The translations under genes and the position numbers were made by a program. The notes beneath the pieces were generated by a model, which saw only the letters and a list, made by a program, of their open reading frames with translations, was not told where the DNA came from and made no database searches. This document shows, in pieces, positions 1-9,054 of a DNA stretch of 64,000 bases (within the stretch, counting starts at the first letter, position 1; every line of letters starts with the position of its first letter). The stretch covers positions 1,545,419-1,609,418 of the forward strand of contig NZ_OY781872.1 of assembly GCF_963677065.1 (NCBI RefSeq), in the 5' to 3' direction. This DNA is from an uncultured Methanoregula sp. GTDB lineage: Archaea; Halobacteriota; Methanomicrobia; Methanomicrobiales; Methanospirillaceae.

Positions 1-126
1 ACCCGCAGGACGATCAATTCCATCGAGGGCGATAAATACAATCCCTCTATCGAGCTTGCCTTCCGTATGGCCCGGCTCTTCAATGTCCCGGTCGAGGAAC
101 TGTTCAGCCTTGACGGGGATGAATAA
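1..126 (+). CDS. XRE-family HTH transcriptional regulator (3' end only)
   Basis: The window opens inside this gene. The last 41 codons are present, ending in TAA at 124-126. The visible residues carry the hallmark end of a Cro/CI-type helix-turn-helix domain: TINSIEGDKYNPSIELAFRM, then a hydrophobic helix and VPVEELF. This is the recognition helix, the 'kYnPS' turn and the closing helix of small archaeal XRE regulators of about 65-70 residues. It is probably a stand-alone DNA-binding protein. Its target cannot be judged because the upstream neighbours are outside the window. Confidence 0.8.
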   Translation, partial: TRRTINSIEGDKYNPSIELAFRMARLFNVPVEELFSLDGDE

Positions 127-323
127 GAACCCGTTTTTCAGGTTCATCCCCGGCGGGCGGCCCGGGCCGATCCGGGTATCCCGCCCGCGAGTATCTCCCG
201 GCATCAATTGCAAATTTTCATCACGGATCAGGCAGATACGAAAATTCTCATAAATTTTCCGGGATGGCACGCACCCGCGGCAACCGGGCTGCTGCCCTTC
301 CCGTTGAAATACGGGGATAACAA

Positions 324-2027
324 ATGCAGATAAAGAATTCCGGATTAGAGAACATTGCCTGGCTTTTTCTTTTTGCCCTCGTCATCGGCCTCGCCGCACC
401 TGCCTCGGCAGAGAACTCCCTGTCCTGTCCTGACTGCGGCATGGTCTGGAAGGACACCTGCGTCCCGTTCGAGAACGGGAACGAGACCGCGTACAATGAA
501 GATCTGATGACCGCCCTGACCCCGGTCGGGGCGAACCTGACCGCCCCTGCCGATTTTTCCGGCAGCTCCTGGACCGGCGCCTTCCGTGCGCTCAACAACC
601 TCTTCAGGGAACGATATGCGTTCACGGACTGGCGTGCCATTGACTGGGATGCCCGGTATGCAGAGTACGCCCCCCGCATTGCAGCGGCCGAGAAGGCCGG
701 TGACAGGGCCGCTTACTACCGGGCCCTCCGGGAGTACATCTTCTCGGTCCCTGACGGGCATGTCCTGGTATCCGCCCCGGATGACTTCGGGGCAAAGTAT
801 GCCGATGTCGGCGGCGGTTTCGGGTTTGCCGTAAGCCGGCTCGACTCGGGGAAGGTCATCGTCAGCTATGTGGCAAACGGGAGTGCAGCAGAGAAGGCTG
901 GGATTGCAGCCGGCGATGAAGTGACCGGATGGAACGGGAAGCCCGTCCTGGATGCCATCAATGCCACATCGATCCTCTGGACCTCCCGGAAGCCGTCGAC
1001 AACGGAAGGCATCCTTCTCCAGCAGCAGCGATTCCTGACCCGGGCCCCGGTCGGGACAACTGCAACCGTTACGCTCGCAAACGGCACATCATCCGGGTCC
1101 CGGACGGTACGGCTGGCTGCGTATGACGACAAGTACGACACGATGGTGAAAACCACGACGTTCCTCCAGAAGCGGGTCGATGATATTGACATTGCCAGCG
1201 CCAGCCGCGGCATCCTCCCCCAGATCTCGAACAACACCGTCGAGTCCCGGGTCCTGCCGGGCGGGTACACCTGTATCGCGGTCTATCAGGAGGATTACGC
1301 TGCGTACCAGCCATTCAGATCTGCAATGCAGCAGGCGATCGCGAACAAAACGCCCGGCATCATCCTTGACTTACGGTTCAACAATGGCGGGGACGACAAC
1401 CTGGCCTCCTGCTTTGCCGGCTGGTTCGTGGACAAGCCCGTCTTCTACGAGTATGGCACGAAATACGATCCGGGGACCGGGAAGTTCACCCGCGTCTGGG
1501 AGGCCTGGACTGCCCCGCGTCCTGCAGGCTACTCCGGCCCGGTCGCGGTGCTGGTCAGCCCGTATGCTGTCAGCTCGGGAGAGGGGCTCCCGATGGTCTT
1601 TGCACATGCCGGGCGGGGAGCGATCATCTCCTTCTACGGCACGAACGGGGCTTTCGGGATGGAGGGTATGCAGGCGTACATGCCGCTGAACCTGTCGATC
1701 GCATTCCCGGACGGAGCATCCCTCGACCAGGCCGGGAAGATCCAGGTGGACAGCAACGTCTCCCTCCGGGGGGGCGTAGCCCCGACCCTACGGGTGCCGG
1801 TAAACGAGGAGACCGTTGCCCGGTCCATGGCGGGCGAGGATGTCCAGATGACGTACGCCCTCCGGTGGCTCGATGACCAGCAGAAGGGTCAGACGCCGGC
1901 AGCAACGACAGCAGCAGGATCCTCCCCTGTCGCGACAACGAAGGCCGGCCTGCCGGCAGTGCTGCCGGTCCTCGCCCTTGCCCTCTGTCTTGTCCTTGCC
2001 GGGCTTGCTGGACGAAAACGTGAGTGA
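324..2027 (+). CDS. Secreted, membrane-anchored S41-family (tail-specific) protease with PDZ domain
   Basis: 567 residues. An N-terminal signal peptide (about residues 10-30, ending APASAEN) precedes a short Cys pair (CPDCG) and a helical region. A PDZ-like segment follows at about 155-205 (GGGFGFAV, then AAEKAGIAAGDEV). The S41 core has ILDLRFNNGGDDN at about 350 and AVSSGEG at about 415-421, where the nucleophilic Ser of S41 proteases is expected. The C terminus has a Thr/Ala linker, one hydrophobic helix and GRKRE, so the enzyme probably sits outside the cell, tethered by its tail. The ATG at 324 follows GGGGAT at SD distance. The physiological substrate is unknown. The catalytic Lys could not be placed with certainty. 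Confidence 0.78.
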   Translation: MQIKNSGLENIAWLFLFALVIGLAAPASAENSLSCPDCGMVWKDTCVPFENGNETAYNEDLMTALTPVGANLTAPADFSGSSWTGAFRALNNLFRERYAFTDWRAIDWDARYAEYAPRIAAAEKAGDRAAYYRALREYIFSVPDGHVLVSAPDDFGAKYADVGGGFGFAVSRLDSGKVIVSYVANGSAAEKAGIAAGDEVTGWNGKPVLDAINATSILWTSRKPSTTEGILLQQQRFLTRAPVGTTATVTLANGTSSGSRTVRLAAYDDKYDTMVKTTTFLQKRVDDIDIASASRGILPQISNNTVESRVLPGGYTCIAVYQEDYAAYQPFRSAMQQAIANKTPGIILDLRFNNGGDDNLASCFAGWFVDKPVFYEYGTKYDPGTGKFTRVWEAWTAPRPAGYSGPVAVLVSPYAVSSGEGLPMVFAHAGRGAIISFYGTNGAFGMEGMQAYMPLNLSIAFPDGASLDQAGKIQVDSNVSLRGGVAPTLRVPVNEETVARSMAGEDVQMTYALRWLDDQQKGQTPAATTAAGSSPVATTKAGLPAVLPVLALALCLVLAGLAGRKRE

Positions 2028-2271
2028 GCCTGAACGTTCGCCAAGGCACGGTATGCCGGATGGGCGATAATTCCCGGGACGGGTCATCCCGTGAGTCCAT
2101 GTTAAAAGATAGCAGGGAATGTCCCTGCTGTCGTTTCTTGACCGATCCGGATGCGAATCATTACGCGGTTACCCTCACTGCGTTGTTTCGGCAGGGTTCA
2201 GGACGGGAGGTTGTGCTATCGCCGGCCGCACAACGGAAGACCCCTCCGGGGATCCCTGTCGGGGCTCACTT

Positions 2272-4422
2272 TTATGGGGAATACCGGTATAATCCCGACG
2301 GCACCCGGATCTCGAAACGGGCTCCGGTCGTGCCATCACCGGTCTCGCGTATCGAGATGCCGGTCACATCGAGGATCTCCATGGCTAAAAACAGGGACCG
2401 GTATTCCGGATAGTCCGGGTTGAATAATCGGGCCTTCTCCGTTCCAGGTACCGGCGTCCCGTCGCATTCGCACAGAAGCAGGAGCGCCCCGTTCTCCTCG
2501 TGCGACACCAGCCGGATTGTGGTAACTCCCTCAACCTGCTCTGTCATGTATTTCACCAGGCTGAGGAAGACATTCTCGAGAAGGGGATCGGCATAGATCT
2601 CGGGCGTTGCAGTGAGCAGTTCGTGCCGTATCTTGCCAAGGCTGATATGCGAGATTGCGTAAAGGAATGTGTTGTTGACATCCTGCCAGACCGGCACCTT
2701 CTCCCCCAGGCTCTGGTACTGCCGGGAGAACCCGACCGCGGTCACGAGATCCCCGAGCATCTGGTTGAGCCGGTTGAAATATTCCGACCGCTTTTCCTCG
2801 GGCAGATCGGTTTCGAGCAGGGCAAGGTATCCCTGGACAAGGTAGGTCCGCCTCTCGATATCCGTGCGGGTGATCTCCGAGAGGTTCTTGAGCTTGCGGT
2901 TGATGCGCCGGAGGGCCTCCTGGAGCCGCTGGGATTCCGTGATATCGATGGCAAGGGCCGCAGCTTTCGTTATCCCGCCGTCAGGATCGCGGATCGGGGC
3001 AATGGTGGTATCGAAGATCCGGTCGCCATAGGTTCTGATAGTGCGGACTGGTTTTTCTGCCATCATCAGGTTTTCAAAGATCTGTTTGCGGCCCTCATCC
3101 GGCTCCGGGAGGACCAGGTCAAAGAGGTTTTTGCCGAGCAGCTCTTTTGAGGTTGTGCCAAGGCGCGATGCAGCCACCTCGTTGCTGAACAGGACCGTCC
3201 CGTCGATCTTGATCAGGAGAACCGACTCCGGGTTGGCGCTTATGAGGGACCGGAGCGACTCTTCCGCTGACCGGAGCTCGCCTTCAACATGGATACGTTT
3301 TCTCCGGTTGATGAGGAGCAGGATGATGATCCATGTTTCAAGGATGATGAACAGGACAAAGGCTGCAATGTACATCCAGTATTTTTCCAGGGGGGATTCC
3401 ACGTGGTTGATCGTAAGGGAGCCCGGGGGGATGCTGGAGAGTGGGATTCCCCACTGGAGGAGTTCTTTCTCGTCAAACATGTACCCGGTCATACCCTCCG
3501 TGTACACCTTTATGTCCGGAACCGGGATACCGCTGAGGTTCCGGATGGCCATCTGTCCTGCGGTCTTTCCCTGCAGAATGCCGCTGTTCAGCTTGCCGCC
3601 AACTGCCCCGTGTCCCAGGTACTGGTCGCCGTGGACAAAGATGGGAACGGATGAAACCGAAGAGATCTCTTCCATGACTGCCGTAGGCATATACGTAACC
3701 CCGTTTTTGTCCTGGTAGAAATCCGAGTAGTAAACAACACTCTTCGGGGGTGCATGGGCGAGCTTCTCCTTCAGCTCCTCAAGCGAGAGACCCGAACGGT
3801 TCTCGTCGAGAAAGAGCACCGGGACGGGGAATCGTCCGGATGCGGCTGCATCTTCAATCATCCCCCGGTTGATCTCCCCGCTCGTGGTCTGGTCCGTAAC
3901 TACCAGGATCCGCTCTGTCCCCGGCTCGAGTTTCAGCGCAATATCCATGGTCTCGTTCCGGCTCAGTGTTTCAACAGTCCCGGTAAATCCGTCATGGCCG
4001 GCGATCATGCTGGTGTTGAAACTGTTCACCCCGCAGAAAAAGACCGGTGTTCCGGGAAAGATCGAGTCCCTGTTTTTCAAGAGGAACTGGAAGGCATCGT
4101 CATCGAACGAGATGATGGCATCAAAATGCGTTGTATTATACTTCATCCGGTAACTTGTTTTGAGCAGGTCCCGGTAGTCAGCGGTTGCGATCTTCTTGCT
4201 GTCCATGTATTCGATGGTGAACTCCGCTTTTTCATCATGGAACGCTTCCCGGACTCCGGCGAGCTCGTTGTCGGAGAATGCCAGGCCGGGACTGTAGGAG
4301 TTGAGAACCAGTATCCGGTAGGGAGCCTGCTCAGCATGGACCGGGATACAGACTGCTGCTGTGAAAAATGCCACAAGAAGAGAGAAGACCAGTGCTTTGC
4401 AGGCGGGGTGAACGGACGGCAT
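2272..4422 (-). CDS. Membrane sensor: ABC-type substrate-binding domain, TM helix, PAS and degenerate histidine-kinase half
   Basis: About 716 residues from the ATG at 4422 (an in-frame GTG at 4431 is the alternative). Order: signal sequence; periplasmic-binding-like domain (about 30-330, with RILVLNSYSPG as in ABC_sub_bind proteins); one TM helix (about 355-378); PAS (about 400-500, with ESVLLIKIDGTVLFSNE); then a kinase-like region. Methanomicrobiales kinases usually have ITRHD in the H-box, but here it reads ITRTD, so the phospho-acceptor His is replaced by Thr. The usual N-box Asn is also absent (FLSLVKYMTEQ) and the D-box is weak (CECDGTPVP). The protein therefore looks like a ligand sensor with a pseudokinase module. 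No response regulator lies next to it. Confidence 0.72.
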   Translation of the reverse strand: MPSVHPACKALVFSLLVAFFTAAVCIPVHAEQAPYRILVLNSYSPGLAFSDNELAGVREAFHDEKAEFTIEYMDSKKIATADYRDLLKTSYRMKYNTTHFDAIISFDDDAFQFLLKNRDSIFPGTPVFFCGVNSFNTSMIAGHDGFTGTVETLSRNETMDIALKLEPGTERILVVTDQTTSGEINRGMIEDAAASGRFPVPVLFLDENRSGLSLEELKEKLAHAPPKSVVYYSDFYQDKNGVTYMPTAVMEEISSVSSVPIFVHGDQYLGHGAVGGKLNSGILQGKTAGQMAIRNLSGIPVPDIKVYTEGMTGYMFDEKELLQWGIPLSSIPPGSLTINHVESPLEKYWMYIAAFVLFIILETWIIILLLINRRKRIHVEGELRSAEESLRSLISANPESVLLIKIDGTVLFSNEVAASRLGTTSKELLGKNLFDLVLPEPDEGRKQIFENLMMAEKPVRTIRTYGDRIFDTTIAPIRDPDGGITKAAALAIDITESQRLQEALRRINRKLKNLSEITRTDIERRTYLVQGYLALLETDLPEEKRSEYFNRLNQMLGDLVTAVGFSRQYQSLGEKVPVWQDVNNTFLYAISHISLGKIRHELLTATPEIYADPLLENVFLSLVKYMTEQVEGVTTIRLVSHEENGALLLLCECDGTPVPGTEKARLFNPDYPEYRSLFLAMEILDVTGISIRETGDGTTGARFEIRVPSGLYRYSP

Positions 4423-4562
4423 GATCTGCACAACCAGGCAGGATTTTTAAACCGGCATTCAGCGAGCCAGTAGAATTGAATATTCGAGCTTGGTAATTAA
4501 AATGTTTGAGGGATCCAGGATGAACCGGCAGCAGATCGCCGTTCCTGATTCCGGCCGGGCTC

Positions 4563-5720
4563 TTAAAATTCCACGACCCGCACCGTGTTCCCGCTCTCTT
4601 TGCAGTACCCGTCAACGCGGTCAGCGACCCTGGGTACCATGCTCCCCGTGGTGAGGATAAGCGAGTCTTTCCCTCTGAGTGCCCGGAGGATGCATTTGTC
4701 GATGACCCCGTAAGTGAATTCGAGCCCGATCTCTTCGGTTGCAGCGCACTGCTTGGCCCGGGTTCCCATGGCCCCGACTGCGATACCGGCACGGTCTTTC
4801 ACCCACGCGGAGATGGCAGGGGAATCCACGCTGTCGACATTGCAGACGGTGATCGTGCCGGGCTCCGGGTGGCAGCAGGAGCCGTGGAGATGGCTCTCGA
4901 TGATGTGGACCATGTCGAGCACGCTCCGGGGCTTCCGCTCGGGGATCGCAAACCCGCGTTTTGCCAGTTCTGCCGAGAGTTCGAGCAGGGTCGGGACCGA
5001 GAGGTGGGCCATACGGACATAGTTCGTGTTCCCGAACGCGATATCCGGCACATCCTCCCGGATGATCTGCCCGTCGGCAAGGAGGATCGCCCGGTCCGCC
5101 CACGGGTACGCGAGCTCCACGTCATGGGTGGAGATGACGATCGTCTTGCCGTCATGGTTAAGCTCGTCGAGGAGCTCCATCAGGTCCTCGGATCCGGACG
5201 GATCGAGGCCGCTTGTGGGTTCGTCGAAGACCAGCACCTCCGGGTCCATTGCAAGCACGCCTGCGATCGCTACCCGTTTCTTCTCCCCGCCCGAGAGCTG
5301 GTGGGGAGGCCGGCGCTCAAATCCTTCGAGTCCAACGTGCCGGAGGGCGGTTGAAACTGCCTCCCTGACCTCAGGTTCGGAATAACCGAGGTTGACCGGC
5401 CCGAATGCCACGTCCTGGTACACGGTCGGGGCAATGATCTGCCGGTCGGGATTCTGGAGCACGAACCCGACTTTCCGCCTGAGCTCGCGGAGATCCGCCC
5501 TGTCGTATTCCATCGGCCTGTTGTCAAAGAGCATCATCCCCGAATCGGGGCGGAGCATGCCGTTGAACATCTGGAGGAGGGTTGACTTGCCGGCCCCGTT
5601 CGGGCCCACGAGCGCGATCTTCTCGCCCCGGCGGAAATGGAAACTGATCCCCCGGATCGCCTCCCGGCCCCTGGGGTAACGGTACCGGATATCCCGTGCT
5701 TCAAGAACAATGCGGCTCAT
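4563..5720 (-). CDS. cbiO: ECF-type cobalt/nickel transporter ATPase CbiO with C-terminal extension
   Basis: 385 residues. It is the ATP-hydrolysing subunit of the energy-coupling-factor importer encoded by cbiMNQO. Visible motifs are Walker A GPNGAGKST (about 39-47), Q-loop VLQNPDRQI, signature LSGGEKKRVAIAG, Walker B VLVFDEPTSGLDPSG and H-loop STHDVEL. A normal CbiO is about 270-280 residues. This one continues for about 110 more, starting with a metal-ligand-rich stretch (HLHGSCCH) and ending in an alpha/beta-looking domain of unknown role. It lies 12 bases after cbiQ and is the last gene of the operon. Substrate choice between Co and Ni cannot be read from the ATPase. Confidence 0.9.
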   Translation of the reverse strand: MSRIVLEARDIRYRYPRGREAIRGISFHFRRGEKIALVGPNGAGKSTLLQMFNGMLRPDSGMMLFDNRPMEYDRADLRELRRKVGFVLQNPDRQIIAPTVYQDVAFGPVNLGYSEPEVREAVSTALRHVGLEGFERRPPHQLSGGEKKRVAIAGVLAMDPEVLVFDEPTSGLDPSGSEDLMELLDELNHDGKTIVISTHDVELAYPWADRAILLADGQIIREDVPDIAFGNTNYVRMAHLSVPTLLELSAELAKRGFAIPERKPRSVLDMVHIIESHLHGSCCHPEPGTITVCNVDSVDSPAISAWVKDRAGIAVGAMGTRAKQCAATEEIGLEFTYGVIDKCILRALRGKDSLILTTGSMVPRVADRVDGYCKESGNTVRVVEF

Positions 5721-5732
5721 CGTTTCTGTCTC

Positions 5733-6521
5733 CTATAAAAGTGTCATTCCCTGCGTTGCGATAACCGCTGCTGCACCCGCCACAAGGAAGATGCCAAGCA
5801 TGGCAAGCGAGCGTATTCCCGCGGGCCGGCTTGCGCCCAGGAGCGCGAACTTCCCGTCATAGCAGCGGGCATCCATGGCCCGGATGAGATCATCGCCCGC
5901 ATCCCAGCTGGCAATAAATGCCGCCCCGCAGAGCATGGCAAAGGTGTTGATCGACTCGCGCCATCCCGAATACCCGAGACGCATCACCTGGGACCGGTGG
6001 ATCTGCCGCACCTGGTCCATCAAAAAGAAGATGGTCCGGTAGATGATCATGGCGAGATCGATGACATAGTCCGGGACCCGGCACTTGCGCATCACGACAA
6101 AGAGATCGGTCATCGGGGTGGTCAGGGCAATGAAGAGGAGCGCCGACATCCCGCCGATCACCCGGCAGAAGATAAAGAAGCCGAGATTGATGCTCTCCCG
6201 GGTGATCGAGAGCGAGAGGAACGGCAGCGGGTTCCAGCTCCAGAAGACCTGCCCCCCGCCCGAGATGAGAACGATGACGAGTGCGCTGAGCAGGGCAAAC
6301 CAGAGCGGGACGAGGAAGAGTTCCGCGTACGTCCGGATGTCGACCCGGGCAAGGACGAGGATGGCGGCCGACAGGATCAGGGCAATGACGAGAGGCGCAA
6401 GATAACTTGTCGAGAGGAGGCAGAGGATGATGGCGCCAAGGCCGGCTGCGAGTTTCACCCACGTGTTCGCCTCGCGCAGGCCGTTCTTCTGGGCCACGTC
6501 CTCCAGCAGTTCCTCAAACAT
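5733..6521 (-). CDS. cbiQ: ECF transporter transmembrane protein CbiQ
   Basis: 262 residues with several hydrophobic segments (about 25-80, 95-140 and a C-terminal helix at 235-258). It corresponds to the T-component that couples CbiO to the CbiM substrate-binding unit. The coupling-helix region is recognisable as a positively charged stretch around VRQIHRSQVMRLGY and DAGDDLIRAMDARCYDGKF, typical of CbiQ. It is six bases from cbiN and 12 from cbiO, all on the minus strand, so the four genes form one transcription unit. Confidence 0.9.
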   Translation of the reverse strand: MFEELLEDVAQKNGLREANTWVKLAAGLGAIILCLLSTSYLAPLVIALILSAAILVLARVDIRTYAELFLVPLWFALLSALVIVLISGGGQVFWSWNPLPFLSLSITRESINLGFFIFCRVIGGMSALLFIALTTPMTDLFVVMRKCRVPDYVIDLAMIIYRTIFFLMDQVRQIHRSQVMRLGYSGWRESINTFAMLCGAAFIASWDAGDDLIRAMDARCYDGKFALLGASRPAGIRSLAMLGIFLVAGAAAVIATQGMTLL

Positions 6522-6527
6522 ACATCC

Positions 6528-6848
6528 TTAGTGTGCCTTTGTCTCGGTTAGGCTTTTCTTCTGGCCAAGCCAGTACCCGAACACGCCGCCAACGAAGATG
6601 CCCCCGATTGCAGCCTGGAGGGCAAAGAGGCAGGCCTCGATCTCACCGCTTGGCGGCTGCCACTGGGGGATGAGGGGCGTAAAACTGTCCACGGGTTTCC
6701 CGGACAGATCGGCGATCAGGCCCGATCCCACGTTGTCGGATCCGGCAAACTCGGCGCTTTTCATGGTCGAGCTCGTGTACAGGAAAAGCCCGCAGAAGAC
6801 CAGGATTGCCACAAGCGCGAGGATCTCGAGCCGGTAATTCTTCGCCAT
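6528..6848 (-). CDS. cbiN: ECF metal transporter auxiliary subunit CbiN
   Basis: 106 residues. There is a TM helix near each end (about 8-27 and 79-97) with an extracytoplasmic loop between them (FAGSDNVGSGLIADLSGKP). This is the standard topology of CbiN, the small protein that helps load metal into CbiM. Its ATG overlaps the TGA of cbiM (TGATG), which indicates translational coupling. CbiN is more usual in cobalt than in nickel systems, where NikN or NikKL replaces it; this favours, but does not prove, cobalt. Confidence 0.85.
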   Translation of the reverse strand: MAKNYRLEILALVAILVFCGLFLYTSSTMKSAEFAGSDNVGSGLIADLSGKPVDSFTPLIPQWQPPSGEIEACLFALQAAIGGIFVGGVFGYWLGQKKSLTETKAH

Positions 6849-7540
6849 CAGGCATCCCCGCGGGCCTTGTTGATCTGGGCTTCCGAGAAGATCTTCATCC
6901 GCACGAGGATGTCGGGCTTGAGGGCAACGATGTACTTGAAGACCAGCGCAAGCACGACTCCTTCGACAATGGCGAGCGGCACCTGCGTTATTGCAAAGAT
7001 GGCCATGAACATGATAAACGAGCTGGTAAAACCGCCTACTTCCGCAGGGTAGGCGAGCGCAAGCTCAAAGGAGGTGACAACATAGGTGAACAGGTCGGCA
7101 AAGGCGGTTGCAAGGAAGACCGTTGCATAGATGTTGACCGACGTGTCCTTCAGCAGCCGGTAGATTGCATAGCCGACAACGGGACCGACAATGCCCATCG
7201 AGACGATGTTGGCCCCGAGGACCGAGAGTCCCCCGTGGGCAAGGAAGAGTGCCTGGAAGAGGAGGACGATTGCACAGATCACCGAAGTTACCCATGGCCC
7301 GAAACAGATGGCCGAGAGGCCGGTGCCGGTCGGGTGGGAGCAGCTGCCGGTGACCGAAGGGAGTTTTAAGGACGAGAGGATGAAGATGAACCCGCCCGTC
7401 ACCCCGAGGAGCGGCAGGGCTTCGCGATCTGCTGCCAGCACTTTTTTGAGCTGCCATATGCCGAGCATGAGGCAGGGGAGCGCTATGATCCACCAGACCA
7501 CGCACCACTGCCAGGGTAAGAATCCTTCCATGATATGCAT
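6848..7540 (-). CDS. cbiM: ECF transporter substrate-capture protein CbiM
   Basis: 230 residues from ATG 7540. The N terminus is MHIMEGFLP, matching the CbiM/NikM family in which the extreme N-terminal Met-His contributes to the metal site. This is why the ATG at 7540 is preferred to the in-frame TTG at 7555. The protein is strongly hydrophobic with about seven membrane segments and the conserved CSHPTGTGLSAICFGPW stretch. It is the specificity unit of the importer and the first gene of cbiMNQO. Cobalt is needed for corrinoids in methyl transfer and nickel for F430, so either metal would fit a methanogen. Confidence 0.9.
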   Translation of the reverse strand: MHIMEGFLPWQWCVVWWIIALPCLMLGIWQLKKVLAADREALPLLGVTGGFIFILSSLKLPSVTGSCSHPTGTGLSAICFGPWVTSVICAIVLLFQALFLAHGGLSVLGANIVSMGIVGPVVGYAIYRLLKDTSVNIYATVFLATAFADLFTYVVTSFELALAYPAEVGGFTSSFIMFMAIFAITQVPLAIVEGVVLALVFKYIVALKPDILVRMKIFSEAQINKARGDA

Positions 7541-7552
7541 GATAATACGGAA

Positions 7553-7594
7553 CAATTTTACTTGCCTTAAGTAAATAAAACTTGCTTAAAATTG
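7553..7594 (-). promoter_or_regulatory. Candidate promoter/operator of cbiMNQO
   Basis: Just upstream of cbiM lies an AT-rich block with nested symmetry. Eight-base arms CAATTTTA (7553-7560) and TAAAATTG (7587-7594) form an inverted repeat. Inside it, ACTTGCCTTAA (7560-7570) and ACTTGCTTAA (7580-7589) form an imperfect direct repeat. On the minus strand TTTTATTTA could act as the TATA element, putting the start site near the ATG. A metal-responsive repressor is the natural inference; its identity is unknown. Confidence 0.45.
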
Positions 7595-7744
7595 TCTGCC
7601 GTTGCTGATACTGCGGGATGAAAAGAATGAATACAATCTCGGATGTGTCCCCCTTTGGCACGACCGGTTTTGTGCTGCTGTATGAATCGGTATCTGCCGG
7701 TTGCGGGTGTGTGACGATGTCGGGTATGGGTGAGGGACGAGGAC

Positions 7745-9001
7745 ATGAGGGCAGGAACAGATCTGGTACCTTATGTGGCCCAACGCCAATCTGTATGCAT
7801 GAAACATGCCCGCTCCGGCATAGGAAGGACCCCGAAGACTCCCGGTGCAGGATCCCTGTTCTCTCTCCACCCCTCCCGGGCTGACACCTTCACGGAATCC
7901 GTTATCCGGGAGATGACCCGGCTTGCGCTCGCCCACAACGCGATCAACCTTGCGCAGGGTTTCCCTGACTTTCCCTGTCCGGGTGAACTCAAAGCTGCGG
8001 CCAGTGCGGCAGTGATGGACGACCACAACCAGTACGCGATCACCTGGGGTGCCAAGAACCTTCGCGAAGCCCTCTCGGCCCGGGTGAAAGCCTTCAACGG
8101 CATGGAGTTCGATCCCGAGGCAGAGATAACCGTCACCTGCGGGTCGACCGAAGCGATGATGGCCTCGATGCTCGCGGTCATCCGCCCGGGGGACGAGGTC
8201 ATCGTGCCCGAACCCTTCTACGAGAACTATGGCCCGGATGCGGAGATCTCCGGTGCGGTCCCGAAGTACGTGCCGCTGGCGGACGATTTCTCCATCAACG
8301 AGGAAGCCTGGAAGAAGGCTGTGACCCGGAAGACCCGGGCGCTCATCCTCAACACCCCGAACAACCCGACCGGCAAGATCTTCTCAAAGAGCGAGTTATC
8401 CTTCATTCGCGATCTCTGCGTGGATCACAACCTGGTGGCCCTGACCGACGAGATCTACGAGCACATTGTCTACGACGGGAAGAAGCACATCTCGCTTGGC
8501 TCGCTCGATGGTATGGAGGACCGGACCGTGACCATCGGCAGTTTCTCCAAGACCTACAGCGTCACCGGCTGGCGGGTCGGGTATGCCCTTGCCGATGTCG
8601 AGCTTTCATTGCGGATCCGGAAGATCCACGATTTTCTGACGGTTGGTGCCCCTGCCCCCCTGCAGCAGGCTGCCGTTGCCGCCCTCGCACTGCCGGAATC
8701 CTACTACCGGGAGCTTGCAAAGGAGTACGACCGAAAACGGCATATCCTCTTCAACGGCCTGAAAAAAGCGGGTTTCTCCTGCGAGCTTCCCGAGGGAGCG
8801 TATTACATCTTCACCGATATCGCCGGTTTTGGGAAAAGCGATGTGGAATTTGCCCGCTACCTGGCCGGGGAGATTGGTGTTGCAGCGGTCCCGGGCAGCT
8901 CGTTCTACCACACGGGAGGGGAGACGAAACTCCGGTTCACGTTCTCGAAGAAGGACGAGACGCTCCACGAGGCGTGCCGGCGGCTTGAGGGGCTGGAGTA
9001 A
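7745..9001 (+). CDS. PLP-dependent class I/II aminotransferase (AspC-like)
   Basis: About 418 residues from ATG 7745, which follows GAGGGACGAGG at SD distance; a GTG at 7730 and an ATG at 7799 are alternatives. The family homology starts only near TFTESVIREMTRLA, so 35-50 leading residues are uncertain. Class I fold motifs are NLAQGFPDFPCP, TPNNPTGKIFS, the PLP-binding SFSKTYSVTGWRVGY (catalytic Lys in SKT) and the C-terminal LRFTFS substrate Arg. This subgroup acts on aspartate, kynurenine or aromatic amino acids. It converges on the coenzyme M operon, whose route needs a transaminase to turn cysteate into sulfopyruvate, so that is a reasonable but unproven role. Confidence 0.85.
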   Translation: MRAGTDLVPYVAQRQSVCMKHARSGIGRTPKTPGAGSLFSLHPSRADTFTESVIREMTRLALAHNAINLAQGFPDFPCPGELKAAASAAVMDDHNQYAITWGAKNLREALSARVKAFNGMEFDPEAEITVTCGSTEAMMASMLAVIRPGDEVIVPEPFYENYGPDAEISGAVPKYVPLADDFSINEEAWKKAVTRKTRALILNTPNNPTGKIFSKSELSFIRDLCVDHNLVALTDEIYEHIVYDGKKHISLGSLDGMEDRTVTIGSFSKTYSVTGWRVGYALADVELSLRIRKIHDFLTVGAPAPLQQAAVAALALPESYYRELAKEYDRKRHILFNGLKKAGFSCELPEGAYYIFTDIAGFGKSDVEFARYLAGEIGVAAVPGSSFYHTGGETKLRFTFSKKDETLHEACRRLEGLE

Positions 9002-9054
9002 TAGATCTCAAATGCTTTTTTTGCACCGGTATGATGGATATGAACCTGCCAGGT

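Noticed and set aside
2024..2413. Open frame of 129 codons after the S41 protease
   Set aside because: It overlaps the 3' end of the sensor gene on the other strand and has low-complexity, Arg/Pro/Ser-rich composition. No domain or SD supports it.
7541..7730. Cobalamin riboswitch upstream of cbiM
   Set aside because: The gap is AT-rich and lacks the B12-box and the long conserved fold; archaea rarely use this class. A protein-binding operator fits better.
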